From REEB85 sp018971455 (GTDB lineage: Bacteria > Pseudomonadota > Alphaproteobacteria > Acetobacterales > Acetobacteraceae), in NCBI GenBank assembly GCA_028871195.1, contig JAGWNT010000002.1, positions 1-64,000 of the forward strand: a stretch of 64,000 nucleotides of DNA, given 5' to 3'. The stretch's first letter is position 1, and each line of letters opens with the position of its first letter. The translations under genes and the position numbers were made by a program. The notes under the pieces are model-generated. The model did no database searches and was not told the origin of the DNA. It saw only the letters and a program-made list of their open reading frames with translations. This document shows positions 8,077-16,180 of the stretch, piece after piece.

Positions 8077-8849
8077 CAGGCGCCGATCAGGGCCAGCACG
8101 CGCAGCGGGCTGCCCGAGCCGCCCTTGATCTTGAGCGGCGGGCTGACGATGAGCGCGCCGGTCGGCGGCAGCTGATCAAGATTGGCCAGGCATTGCAGGC
8201 CGAACCGACCCTTGCCGTGCATGAAGAAATGCGCCGGGTACGGTGGCGTGAAGGCATGCGCCTGGCCGGCATCGGTGCCGATGGTCTCGACACCGAAGCC
8301 CAGCACGTCGCGCTGTTCGACCAGAAAGCGCACGGCATCGGGGTTCGGCCCGGGCGTGTGCGCGCCGTCCTCCTTCACGTTGGCATAGGCGGCCCCTGAT
8401 TTCTTCGACCAGTCGGTGCGCAGGAACACCCAGTGCCCTGCGGGGATCCGGCCGTGCCTGGCCTCCCATGCCTCGATGATCGGCACGGTCAGGATGAAGT
8501 CGGCGTTCTCGCCGGCCTCGCGCGAACAGTCGATCACGCAGGCGGGGGCTATGAAGTTGCGGGCGGCGATGGTGTCTGTGGTGTTGTCGGGAAGGTCCTT
8601 TCCCGAGACCCAGTGGATCGGCGCGTCGAAATGCGTGCCGGTATGTTCGCCGCAGGAGAAATTGTTCCAGTACCATGCGGGGCCGCGGCTGTCGTAGCGC
8701 GACACTTCCTCCAGCCGGAACGGCGCGCACTGGCCGAATTGCGGCGGCAGCGCGATGGTGGGGAAATCCGGCGACAAGGTCTGCGTCAGATCGACCACCC
8801 GGATCTTGCCGGCCATCAGATCGAGGGCGAAAGCGGCGAGGCTGCTCAT
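8076..8849 (-). CDS. Cyclase-family metal hydrolase (isatin hydrolase/kynurenine formamidase-like)
   Basis: A 257-aa member of the cyclase family of metal-dependent hydrolases. The metal motif HxGTHxDxPxH is complete (EHTGTHFDAPIHW; His69, His73, Asp75, His79), and a later GTDAGQAH segment carries the second half of the active site. Family members cleave cyclic or acyl amides; known ones are isatin hydrolase (isatin to isatinate), kynurenine formamidase and other arylformamidases. With a Rieske dioxygenase and anthranilate-type CoA enzymes in the neighbourhood, an isatin-like or formylated anilide substrate is the most economical guess. The start at 8849 has GGGAG ten bases upstream. It lies 28 bp after the DUF35-SDR gene. 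Confidence 0.82.
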   Translation of the reverse strand: MSSLAAFALDLMAGKIRVVDLTQTLSPDFPTIALPPQFGQCAPFRLEEVSRYDSRGPAWYWNNFSCGEHTGTHFDAPIHWVSGKDLPDNTTDTIAARNFIAPACVIDCSREAGENADFILTVPIIEAWEARHGRIPAGHWVFLRTDWSKKSGAAYANVKEDGAHTPGPNPDAVRFLVEQRDVLGFGVETIGTDAGQAHAFTPPYPAHFFMHGKGRFGLQCLANLDQLPPTGALIVSPPLKIKGGSGSPLRVLALIGA

Positions 8850-8877
8850 GTGCGTGATCTCCCGTGAGGTTTGGACG

Positions 8878-10095
8878 TCAGGCTTCGCGCAGCAGAATGG
8901 CCGGATCGTCCCGGTAGCGGGCCAGAATATCCTGCGCGACGTCGCCGATGGCGAGGTCTTCGATGCCGTCTTCAAGGGCCGCGACGATGGCGCGCGCCAG
9001 AGCAATGGCACCGAGCTTCGGCGGCGGCACATGCTCGTGCCAGACATCGTCGAGCGGGCCGACCAGGGCATTGACGACGCGCAGCGGGCGCAACTCGCGC
9101 CGCAGGCTGTGGGCCAGCGAAAGACCCGCGGCCTGGGCCGCGGCGAACGCCGCGAAGCCCGGGGCGGGCGCGAGGGCCGCGACGGAGAGGATGTTCACCC
9201 AGGCGCAGGGCGCGAAGGCGGCCTCACCGGCCAGGCTGCGCATCGCCGGACCGAAGCTTTGCGCAAGGCGCATCGGGCCGAAGAACGCCGCCTCCATCTC
9301 CTCGCGGGAAAAGATCGTGTCCTGGCGATCGAGTATGTCGCCGGGGCGCTGGTGCCAAGTGGTGTTTACCAGAATGTCTACCCGCCCGCCGATCGAGGCC
9401 GCGGCGCGGTGGACCGCTTCGGCGTCGCTGGCATCAAGCGGCACACGGGCGATGCGCGGATCATCGAGCGCGGCGAAATCGGGCAATGGGCGCCAATCTT
9501 CGGCAATTCCCACGAACACGCTCGCCGCGCCGGCATCGAGGAAGGCGCGCGTGAGTGCGGCGGCGAAGGGCGCGCGGCCATCGGTGATCAGCACCCGCCT
9601 TTGCGCAGGAGCGCAGCCCAGTTCACGCAGGACGGGATCGTCGTTCATCGCGGCAGTACCCTCCTCCGGCAACGCCAGAATGACGCCCTGGCCGGCCTTG
9701 TCGAGCCGCAGGGCGAGGCGCGCGCGCCCCTCCGCGGCAAGCGCGCCATGCAGAAAAGCCACCACGGTCGGCCCGGCATCCATCCGCACGAGGCCCGTGC
9801 GCCAGGGCATCAACCGGCGGAAATAGGGATCGGCGCTGATGCGCACGGTGGTCGCCGCCAGCACCGTGCCGCCGCGCGCCACCTCGCCCCAGCGCAGAGC
9901 GTCGCCCAGGCAGAAGGCGCAGATTTCGCGTGGCGGATACTGCACTTTTCCGCAGCTCTCGCAGCGCTGCAGGGCGAACCTTCCGGCCGCTGCGGCGGCT
10001 GCGAGGCCGAGCGCTGCCCGGCTGCGCGGCACCGGCGGCAGCAGGGCGGGTGGGGTCGGCGCAAGCGGATTGCGTTTCGGGCGGGTCGTGCTCAT
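8878..10095 (-). CDS. DUF35 (Zn-ribbon/OB-fold) protein fused to a degenerate SDR domain
   Basis: A 405-aa fusion. Residues 40-70 hold a rubredoxin-like zinc ribbon with Cys45-x-x-Cys48 and Cys59-x-x-Cys62 (CESCGKVQYPPREICAFC), followed by the OB fold to about residue 135: the DUF35 unit that partners thiolases and thiolase-like aldolases. From about residue 150 there is an SDR-like Rossmann domain, but the glycine motif is lost (ITDGRAPFAAALT) and the YxxxK pair is replaced by FAAAQ. It is therefore unlikely to be an active dehydrogenase and may be structural or bind CoA/nucleotide. The start overlaps the thiolase stop (ATGA). A role with the thiolase in C-C bond cleavage of an acyl-CoA is inferred. 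Confidence 0.8.
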   Translation of the reverse strand: MSTTRPKRNPLAPTPPALLPPVPRSRAALGLAAAAAAGRFALQRCESCGKVQYPPREICAFCLGDALRWGEVARGGTVLAATTVRISADPYFRRLMPWRTGLVRMDAGPTVVAFLHGALAAEGRARLALRLDKAGQGVILALPEEGTAAMNDDPVLRELGCAPAQRRVLITDGRAPFAAALTRAFLDAGAASVFVGIAEDWRPLPDFAALDDPRIARVPLDASDAEAVHRAAASIGGRVDILVNTTWHQRPGDILDRQDTIFSREEMEAAFFGPMRLAQSFGPAMRSLAGEAAFAPCAWVNILSVAALAPAPGFAAFAAAQAAGLSLAHSLRRELRPLRVVNALVGPLDDVWHEHVPPPKLGAIALARAIVAALEDGIEDLAIGDVAQDILARYRDDPAILLREA

Positions 10096-11258
10096 GCCCG
10101 CCCCAATATCGCCGCACCCGTGCACAGGCCGCGATCGTAATTGATCATGCCGAAACCGGAGATGAGTGCGGTCGCGGCGTCCTTCACCTGCCCGCCGAGG
10201 GCCTGGCCGGTGAGTTGGCGGAGTGCCTCGACCAGGCCGAGATAGCCGCCCGCCGCCCCTGCCTGGCCCACCGAGAGTTGGCCGCCGGAGGTGTTGTGCG
10301 GAAAATCTCCGGTGACCGTGAAATCATGGCCGCGCACGAAATCCGGCGCCTCGCCCTTGGCGCAGAAGCCGAGATCCTCGAGCTGCATCATGATGATCAC
10401 CGGGTAGTCATCGTAGCTCTCGAAGATGTCGATGCCGTCCGGGGTGGTGCCGGCCATGGCGTACAGCTCGTCACGGTCCATCGCCCAGCCGCCGCGCTGC
10501 TGGATCGGATCCTCGGGGAAGGCGTTGTGGCGCTCGATCGTGGCGCGAATCTGCGCGTAGGCGAGGCCTTGGGCGCGCGCCGCCTCCTCGCGCATCACCA
10601 GGAACGCCTCCGCGCCGGCACAGGGCATGACGCAATCGAACAGCGCGACGGGATCGGCGATCGGGCGGGCCGCGAGATACTGCGCCATGGTGAGCGGGCG
10701 CTTCATCAACGCGTGCGGCACGGCCAGCGCGTTCTGCCGTTGGGCGATGCACAGCCGGCCGAAATCCTCGCGTGTCGCGCCATGCTTGCGCATGTAGGCA
10801 TCGGTCAGCAGGGCGAAGCTGCCATTCGGCCCGGCCGCGGCGTACGGGTAGGTTGCGTCGGTGGCGAAACGGCTGAAGCCGGTGAGCTGGCGGCGGAAGG
10901 AATCGGGATGGTTGGTGTCGCCGGCGACGCAGGCGACGAGGTCGGCATCACCGGCCTGCACCGCGCGGGCCGCCCGGCGAAGGGCCACCACGCCGCAGGC
11001 GCCGCCCATCGGAATATGATCGAGCCAGCGCGGCGACAGGCCAAAATGCTGGGTGAGGCCGACGGCCGTGTCGGCGCCGAGGGAAAAGCTCGACACGCAG
11101 AGGCCATCAACGTCCGATGGGCGGGCGCCGGCGGCGGCCAGCGCCGCGCGCAGGGCACGGCCGATCCACCAATGGGCGTCGTGGATGGAGTAGCGCTCAT
11201 AGGCGATGGTGGTCGGGGCCGCGACGACGACGCCCTCATACCCCGCGCGACGGCTCAC
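10092..11258 (-). CDS. Thiolase (SCP2/lipid-transfer type)
   Basis: A 388-aa thiolase-fold protein. Cys88 in HIPMGGACGVVALRRA is in the position of the nucleophilic cysteine, and the C-terminal CTG (GLCTGAAILGRA) matches the second active-site loop. The usual GHP histidine is replaced (SGGQLSVGQAG), as in SCP2/Ltp-type thiolases and thiolase-like aldolases that work with DUF35 partners. Likely role: thiolytic or retro-aldol cleavage of a side chain on a CoA thioester. I choose the GTG at 11258 because it overlaps the ligase stop as GTGA and the longer frame has no family similarity. It is immediately followed by its probable DUF35 partner. Confidence 0.85.
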   Translation of the reverse strand: MSRRAGYEGVVVAAPTTIAYERYSIHDAHWWIGRALRAALAAAGARPSDVDGLCVSSFSLGADTAVGLTQHFGLSPRWLDHIPMGGACGVVALRRAARAVQAGDADLVACVAGDTNHPDSFRRQLTGFSRFATDATYPYAAAGPNGSFALLTDAYMRKHGATREDFGRLCIAQRQNALAVPHALMKRPLTMAQYLAARPIADPVALFDCVMPCAGAEAFLVMREEAARAQGLAYAQIRATIERHNAFPEDPIQQRGGWAMDRDELYAMAGTTPDGIDIFESYDDYPVIIMMQLEDLGFCAKGEAPDFVRGHDFTVTGDFPHNTSGGQLSVGQAGAAGGYLGLVEALRQLTGQALGGQVKDAATALISGFGMINYDRGLCTGAAILGRA

Positions 11259-12865
11259 GCTGTCCGCCGCTTCAGCGTGCGCGTATCGATGCAGCCCGGG
11301 TCGGCGGCGAGACGCTCGATGAGTTTGCGCATCTCGCCGCGCTGGATCTTGTTGGTGGTGGTCAGGGGCAGCGCGTCGATGAAGCAGACATGGCCCGGCG
11401 CCTTGTAATAGGCAAGGCGCTCCATGCACCAGGCAACCAGTTGCCGCGCCGCCTCGCCGGGCGTGGCGACCGGGCCGGCGAGCACGATGCAGGCGAACAC
11501 CTCCTCGCCACGGACATCATCGGCGAGCGCGCCCACCGCGGCGGCGCGCACCAGGGGGTGCTGCTGCAGCACACCCTCGACCTCAAGGGCCGAGATATTC
11601 TCGCCGCTGCGCCGGATCACGTTCTTCTTGCGATCGACGAAGAACAGGCGGCCATCCGCCGCGCAGCGCACCACGTCGCCGGTGTGGAACCAGCCGCACT
11701 CCCAGGCGGCGGCGGTCGCGGCCGCATCTTTCAGATAGGCAGTGAAGAATCCGGCCCGCGGGTCCGGGCCGCTGGCGCGCACCAGAAGCTCGCCCGGTTC
11801 GTCCGTCTCTGCCTCGCGTCCCCCCTCGGCCTCGATGCGCACCTGCACATAATCGCGCGGCGTGCCGATGCAGCTCTCGCCGATCCGGCGCGGCTCGATA
11901 TTGTCCTGAATGGTGGCCGCCGCGCCGGTCTCGGTCATCGCCCATCCCTCGATGAGCGGAAAGCCGAAGCGCGCTTCCGCCGGCGCGTGCAGGCGGCGGT
12001 CGATGCCTGCGCCGAAGCCGAAACGCACGGCGTGCGCCCGCTCTTCCGGCGCCGGCGGGGCGGCCATGAGAATCGCCGGCATCACGCCGAGATAATGGAT
12101 GATGGTGGCCCGCGCCGCGATGACACTGTGCCACCAGCTGCGCGGGTGGAACCGGTCGAGCACGATCAGGCAGCCGCCGGACATCACCATGGCCAGCACC
12201 GAGCAGGCCATGGCGTTCATGTGGAACAGCGGCAACGGCGTCAGCATCCGCTCCGCCCCCGGGCGCAGCGCGCACAGCCCGCCCATTTCCAGGTACCACT
12301 GCCCACAGCGCAGGAACCAGAAATTGGAGACGATGCAGCCCTTCGGCAGGCCGGTGGTGCCCGAGGTGTAGAGCAGCGCCGCTTCGCTGCCCATCTCCCC
12401 TGCCTGGACGGTGGCCGGCCTCGCGGCCGGTGGCGGCGGAGCATCCGGCCCGATCACGGCCAGATCGGCGCCGCGCGCCGCGGCGGCATCGCGCAGGCTC
12501 GCCTGGCGGGCGGGAATGGCCACCGCCAGGACGATCTCCGAATGTGTCACGAGATATTCCAGTTCGGCCGCGCGCAGATCAGGATTGATCGGCACCACGG
12601 CGGCGCCGAGGCCGTTCAGCGCAAACCAGTGCAGAATGAAATCGGGACGGTTCTCAAGCAGCAGCCCGACGCGATGACCGATGCCATAACCCGCCGCGCG
12701 GTAGGCATCGGTCAGGCGCCCGATCGCCATCGCGGCCGCCGCGTAGGTGATCTCGCCGGCGGAAATGCCATAGAGCTCCGCCGTCTCCTCCAGCACGGCC
12801 ATGCAGGCATGATCGGGCCAGGCGCGGGCCGCTTCGGCGAAGGTGGCGTGGATGGTGGGGTGCAT
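11255..12865 (-). CDS. AMP-forming acyl-CoA ligase
   Basis: A 536-aa ANL-superfamily enzyme. The P-loop-like motif is LLYTSGTTGLPKGC, followed by IEGWAMTETGA (A5), WFHTGDV (A7) and the hinge/lysine region FVDRKKNVIRRSGENISALE; the C-terminal NKIQRGEMRK carries the catalytic Lys. It makes an acyl-adenylate and then a CoA thioester from a carboxylic acid, ATP and CoA. Overall it resembles crotonobetaine/carnitine-CoA ligase-like enzymes more than benzoate-CoA ligases. Within the operon it would activate an acid for the thiolase/DUF35 pair. The ATG at 12865 is eight bases after the dioxygenase beta stop. Confidence 0.88.
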   Translation of the reverse strand: MHPTIHATFAEAARAWPDHACMAVLEETAELYGISAGEITYAAAAMAIGRLTDAYRAAGYGIGHRVGLLLENRPDFILHWFALNGLGAAVVPINPDLRAAELEYLVTHSEIVLAVAIPARQASLRDAAAARGADLAVIGPDAPPPPAARPATVQAGEMGSEAALLYTSGTTGLPKGCIVSNFWFLRCGQWYLEMGGLCALRPGAERMLTPLPLFHMNAMACSVLAMVMSGGCLIVLDRFHPRSWWHSVIAARATIIHYLGVMPAILMAAPPAPEERAHAVRFGFGAGIDRRLHAPAEARFGFPLIEGWAMTETGAAATIQDNIEPRRIGESCIGTPRDYVQVRIEAEGGREAETDEPGELLVRASGPDPRAGFFTAYLKDAAATAAAWECGWFHTGDVVRCAADGRLFFVDRKKNVIRRSGENISALEVEGVLQQHPLVRAAAVGALADDVRGEEVFACIVLAGPVATPGEAARQLVAWCMERLAYYKAPGHVCFIDALPLTTTNKIQRGEMRKLIERLAADPGCIDTRTLKRRTA

Positions 12866-12873
12866 CGCGGGGC

Positions 12874-13344
12874 TTACATGAACAGCTGGATGGAGCCGAA
12901 CGCGCTGTCGGCATTCACCAGATCGACTCGCTTGAGATGCATCCGCAGCCGGCCTTCCTGGCGCACCAGGTGATGGCGGCTCCAACCGGCGAAGAATGCC
13001 TGCTCGTCCATCCGCGTCTCGAGGTAATGGAACGCGGTCCAGGTCACGCAGCCTTCGGAGGTGCGGTTCTCCACCATCGGCTGTTGCAGCAGATGATGGC
13101 ACCGGCTCTTCGGCTTCTGGCTATAGGTCTTCGCCCCCTTCAGCCGCTCGACACGGATTCGAAGCAGAAGAAGATCATCGTAGAACAGCGAGTTGTGCAG
13201 CACCGGATCGGCCTGGTCAGGCTCCAGCGGCATCCAGTAATGCCCATCCGCCGTGAACAGATCGAGCCACTCGTCGAAGCGCTGCTCGTCGATGAGCCGC
13301 GCCTCGTGCAGCACGAAACCGATCGCCTCCGCGTCCGCGATCAT
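12874..13344 (-). CDS. Aromatic-ring-hydroxylating dioxygenase, beta subunit
   Basis: A 156-aa small subunit of a Rieske non-heme iron oxygenase (SnoaL-like cone fold). Typical features are the N-terminal EARLIDEQRFDEWLDLFTAD, the DGHYWMPL strand and the C-terminal LRMHLKRVDLVN. The subunit is structural, supporting an alpha3beta3 hexamer. Its ATG overlaps the alpha-subunit stop (ATGA), so the two are translated together. Length is normal for the family. A substrate cannot be assigned from this subunit. Confidence 0.9.
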   Translation of the reverse strand: MIADAEAIGFVLHEARLIDEQRFDEWLDLFTADGHYWMPLEPDQADPVLHNSLFYDDLLLLRIRVERLKGAKTYSQKPKSRCHHLLQQPMVENRTSEGCVTWTAFHYLETRMDEQAFFAGWSRHHLVRQEGRLRMHLKRVDLVNADSAFGSIQLFM

Positions 13345-14654
13345 GGAACGGCCGCCATGAAATGCCGCCACGCGCGGAACTGGTTGCGCATCTGCCACTC
13401 CGTCGTGCCGTTGGCGGTCGCGGTGGCAATCCCGGCTTCCTGCGGATCGTAGAGGCGCTGCATGTTCACCCACGGATTGGCATCGCTGTGCAGGCTGTCC
13501 TGCGCACGCTCGTACATTTCGAGATCGTCATGGCCGACTGGCGAGGTCGGCGCGTTGACCAGGCGGCTGTACATCAGTGTGCGGGCCAGCAGCTGGTCCG
13601 GCGCGCCGACCAGGCGGAAGGTCCAGGACTCCACCATGGTGCGATCGGCCGCGATCGGCTTGAAGATGCGCATGGCCTGGATCGGTCCCTTCACCGTCAG
13701 ATTGGGGAAATAGACCGTGTTGTGCCGGTTGGTGCCGAGGATCTCGCGCGCCCGCTCCTCCCCATAGGCGGCGACCATCTGCTCGAAATAGCCGGGGATC
13801 GCCGAATAATCGGAATGGATCGAATGGGACACGCCGGTATGGCCATGGCCGTTGGGCCAGACGCGAATGCCCATGCCCTCGTAGAATTGATAGGGCGAGA
13901 CGAACGGCGCAAAGATCTCCACCGCCGGATGGCGCGGCGTGCCCTCCGGCTGCTGCTTCCACACGGCAACCGCGGTGCCGGCCGAGCTTTCATGCGCGAC
14001 CATGGGGTGGCAGGTGTCGGTGAGATTCTCGACCAGCATCTTCCAGTTGCATCGGTGTACATAGCGTAGCACGCCGCCGGCGATTTCGAGTTTTCCAACC
14101 GGCGAACGGTCGATCATGTTGTCGATGCTCGACAGGCTCTCGCCGAAAAACTCCGTGAAGCCGATTCCACGCGGGTGCAGGCGGGCGAAGACGAAATCGC
14201 GATAGACGTGCACGGCGCCGACCGCCGCCATGCCCTCGGCCGCCCGACTCGTCTCGAATCCGGTCCCTTCGTACCCCTGTGGCAGGGGAATGGCGGCGAT
14301 GCTGCCGTCGGTGCGAAAGCTCCAGGCATGATAGGGGCAGCGGAAAAAACGCCCGGCATTGCCGCACGCCTCGTTGGCGACGCGGGTGCCCTTGTGCGGG
14401 CACCGGTTATGCAGCACGCGAATGCTGCCGTCGGAATGGCGAACCATGACGACGGGCTTGATGCCGATGGTGGTGGTCACGAAATCCGCGGTCTTCGGAA
14501 TCTGGCTGGCGTGGCCGACATAGACCCAGGTATTCGCGAAGACATGCTCCATCTCGTAGGCGAACACATCGGGATCGGTGTAGACGTCGCGATGCACCTC
14601 GCCCTCGCGCACCAGGTCGCGGACGGCCTGAAGATCGCCGTGATAGAATGTCAT
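13341..14654 (-). CDS. Aromatic-ring-hydroxylating dioxygenase, alpha subunit (Rieske)
   Basis: A 437-aa catalytic subunit. The Rieske [2Fe-2S] ligands are Cys85-x-His87 (NRCPHKG) and Cys106-x-x-His109 (RCPYHAW). The mononuclear iron site is in ENLTDTCHPMVAHES, with the bridging Asp213 and ligands His216 and His221; a distal Asp completes the facial triad. With a ferredoxin and reductase it activates O2 to hydroxylate an aromatic ring. The domain order and length match benzoate/anthranilate/indole-acetate-type large subunits, but sequence alone does not fix the substrate. The start at 14654 has a strong AGGGAGGGG ribosome-binding site. It lies 10 bp after iorB, in an operon with CoA-pathway genes. 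Confidence 0.92.
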   Translation of the reverse strand: MTFYHGDLQAVRDLVREGEVHRDVYTDPDVFAYEMEHVFANTWVYVGHASQIPKTADFVTTTIGIKPVVMVRHSDGSIRVLHNRCPHKGTRVANEACGNAGRFFRCPYHAWSFRTDGSIAAIPLPQGYEGTGFETSRAAEGMAAVGAVHVYRDFVFARLHPRGIGFTEFFGESLSSIDNMIDRSPVGKLEIAGGVLRYVHRCNWKMLVENLTDTCHPMVAHESSAGTAVAVWKQQPEGTPRHPAVEIFAPFVSPYQFYEGMGIRVWPNGHGHTGVSHSIHSDYSAIPGYFEQMVAAYGEERAREILGTNRHNTVYFPNLTVKGPIQAMRIFKPIAADRTMVESWTFRLVGAPDQLLARTLMYSRLVNAPTSPVGHDDLEMYERAQDSLHSDANPWVNMQRLYDPQEAGIATATANGTTEWQMRNQFRAWRHFMAAVP

Positions 14655-14664
14655 CCGCCCCTCC

Positions 14665-16179
14665 CTACAGGCTCGCCACGGTGGCCAGCGCGCCATCGAG
14701 CGCGCGGCCGGTCTCATCGGCCAATGCCGCCTCGCGCAGGCGTCGGACCCACTCCGCCGCATCCGGCCGTCCGGCCAGGAGCGACAGGGCGGCGAGCACG
14801 CGGTCGAACCGGCTCTCGCCGCGGGCATGGGTGTCACTGTAGCCCTTGACCAGCCGGCGGCATTTCAGGATTTCCAAGGTCAGGGCCGGATCATTCTGCG
14901 CCAGGGCCAGCGTGAGCCAGCCTTCGATATGGGCCTGCTCCCGCTGGTGGCGCAGCAGGCGCCGGCGCCACGGCCGCAACCCGGCCACCAGATAGAGCTG
15001 GAGGAAGCCCCACAGACGCGACGTGCGCACGCGGCGTGGCTTCTCGAAAAGCCGGCGCACCAACCCCGACAGGGCGGGCGAACCCTCGATCCATCCCCCC
15101 ATCGCGGCCGGGAGGGTCGCGCAGATTTCGGCGACGCGCGGGTGCATGAATTCGGTGGTCTCAACCACCTGGTCGGCCGCGGCAAGAATATCCGCATGCA
15201 CGCGCGCGGTGCGCGTGGCGCGGGTCTTGAGGTCGGCGACGCGGATCACGTCGTCATAGGACATCGCCACCGCGATCTGGCGTGCCGCCTCGATTATCAG
15301 CGCATGTGCGGGCAGGCCGTCGCGGGCGGCGAAACGGGCCACGCGGTCGAGATATTCCAGCGCGTAGGCGCCATCCTGGTAATCGACGAGCCGCCGCAGG
15401 CCATGATGCAGCATGGGCTGGGCGTCGGGAGGAAACTGCGCCGCGACGCGCGCCAGCGCCTGCTCCACCACAGCCCTCTCGCGCTTGCTGCCGCCCTGCA
15501 TGGCCGGGCGTGCCGGCTCGGCGGCGGCGGGCAGCGGCGCAGGCGCGGCGAGGCTCGCCTCGAAGGCGGTGGAGAAGGCACGCAGGCTCGCCGCCACGCC
15601 GACGCCGCTGGCGCGAATCGTCGCTTCAAACGCATCGCGGCCGAAGGGCAGCCGGCCGGATGCGGCCAGCCCGCCGAACAGGGCGGCCGAGATGACGCTG
15701 CCGGCGCCTTCGGCGATCGCCTGCATATCGGCCGCGACAAGCTGGTGCGAAAGCGCGCGCGCCGTCTCCAGAACCGGCGCCGAGGGTGCGCGCCCATCGC
15801 CCGCCCGCGCCTTCTCGAGCATCGAATAGGAGCGATGCGTGGAGGCGACCAGCGTGGTGCGTTCCGGCGATACCAGGCCGCGCTGAATGGCGCGCCCGGC
15901 CTCCATCAACTCGGCGGCAATGACGATATCGACATGGCCCGGCACCGGCATGAGCGAGAGCACCGGCCAGGAACCGGCCCGCCCCTGCACCATCTCGACA
16001 TAATAGATGGTGGCGCCGGTGCGTTGCGCGACACCCGGCACCGAGGTGGCCTGCGCGACCCAACCCGCCTGCTCGGCCATGGCGACGATCCAGTCAGCCA
16101 GAACGCCGCCGCCCTGCCCCCCCATCGCCACGATGGCGACACTGATCGGCTCGTCGAGCCCCGTGGTGACCTGGCTCAT
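14665..16179 (-). CDS. iorB: Indolepyruvate ferredoxin oxidoreductase beta-type subunit
   Basis: A 504-aa protein. The first 190 residues form the gamma-type domain of 2-oxoacid:ferredoxin oxidoreductases, starting with the GGQGGG motif (AIVAMGGQGGGVLADWIV) and the SVPGVAQRTGATIYY stretch. The remaining 300 residues are the DUF6537-type extension found in the long IorB form. Together with IorA it would convert an aryl 2-oxoacid such as indolepyruvate to the aryl-acetyl-CoA with reduction of ferredoxin. It begins one base after the iorA stop (TGACATG). Whether the complex uses an aryl pyruvate or another 2-oxoacid is not visible in the sequence. Confidence 0.85.
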   Translation of the reverse strand: MSQVTTGLDEPISVAIVAMGGQGGGVLADWIVAMAEQAGWVAQATSVPGVAQRTGATIYYVEMVQGRAGSWPVLSLMPVPGHVDIVIAAELMEAGRAIQRGLVSPERTTLVASTHRSYSMLEKARAGDGRAPSAPVLETARALSHQLVAADMQAIAEGAGSVISAALFGGLAASGRLPFGRDAFEATIRASGVGVAASLRAFSTAFEASLAAPAPLPAAAEPARPAMQGGSKRERAVVEQALARVAAQFPPDAQPMLHHGLRRLVDYQDGAYALEYLDRVARFAARDGLPAHALIIEAARQIAVAMSYDDVIRVADLKTRATRTARVHADILAAADQVVETTEFMHPRVAEICATLPAAMGGWIEGSPALSGLVRRLFEKPRRVRTSRLWGFLQLYLVAGLRPWRRRLLRHQREQAHIEGWLTLALAQNDPALTLEILKCRRLVKGYSDTHARGESRFDRVLAALSLLAGRPDAAEWVRRLREAALADETGRALDGALATVASL

Positions 16180-16180
16180 G

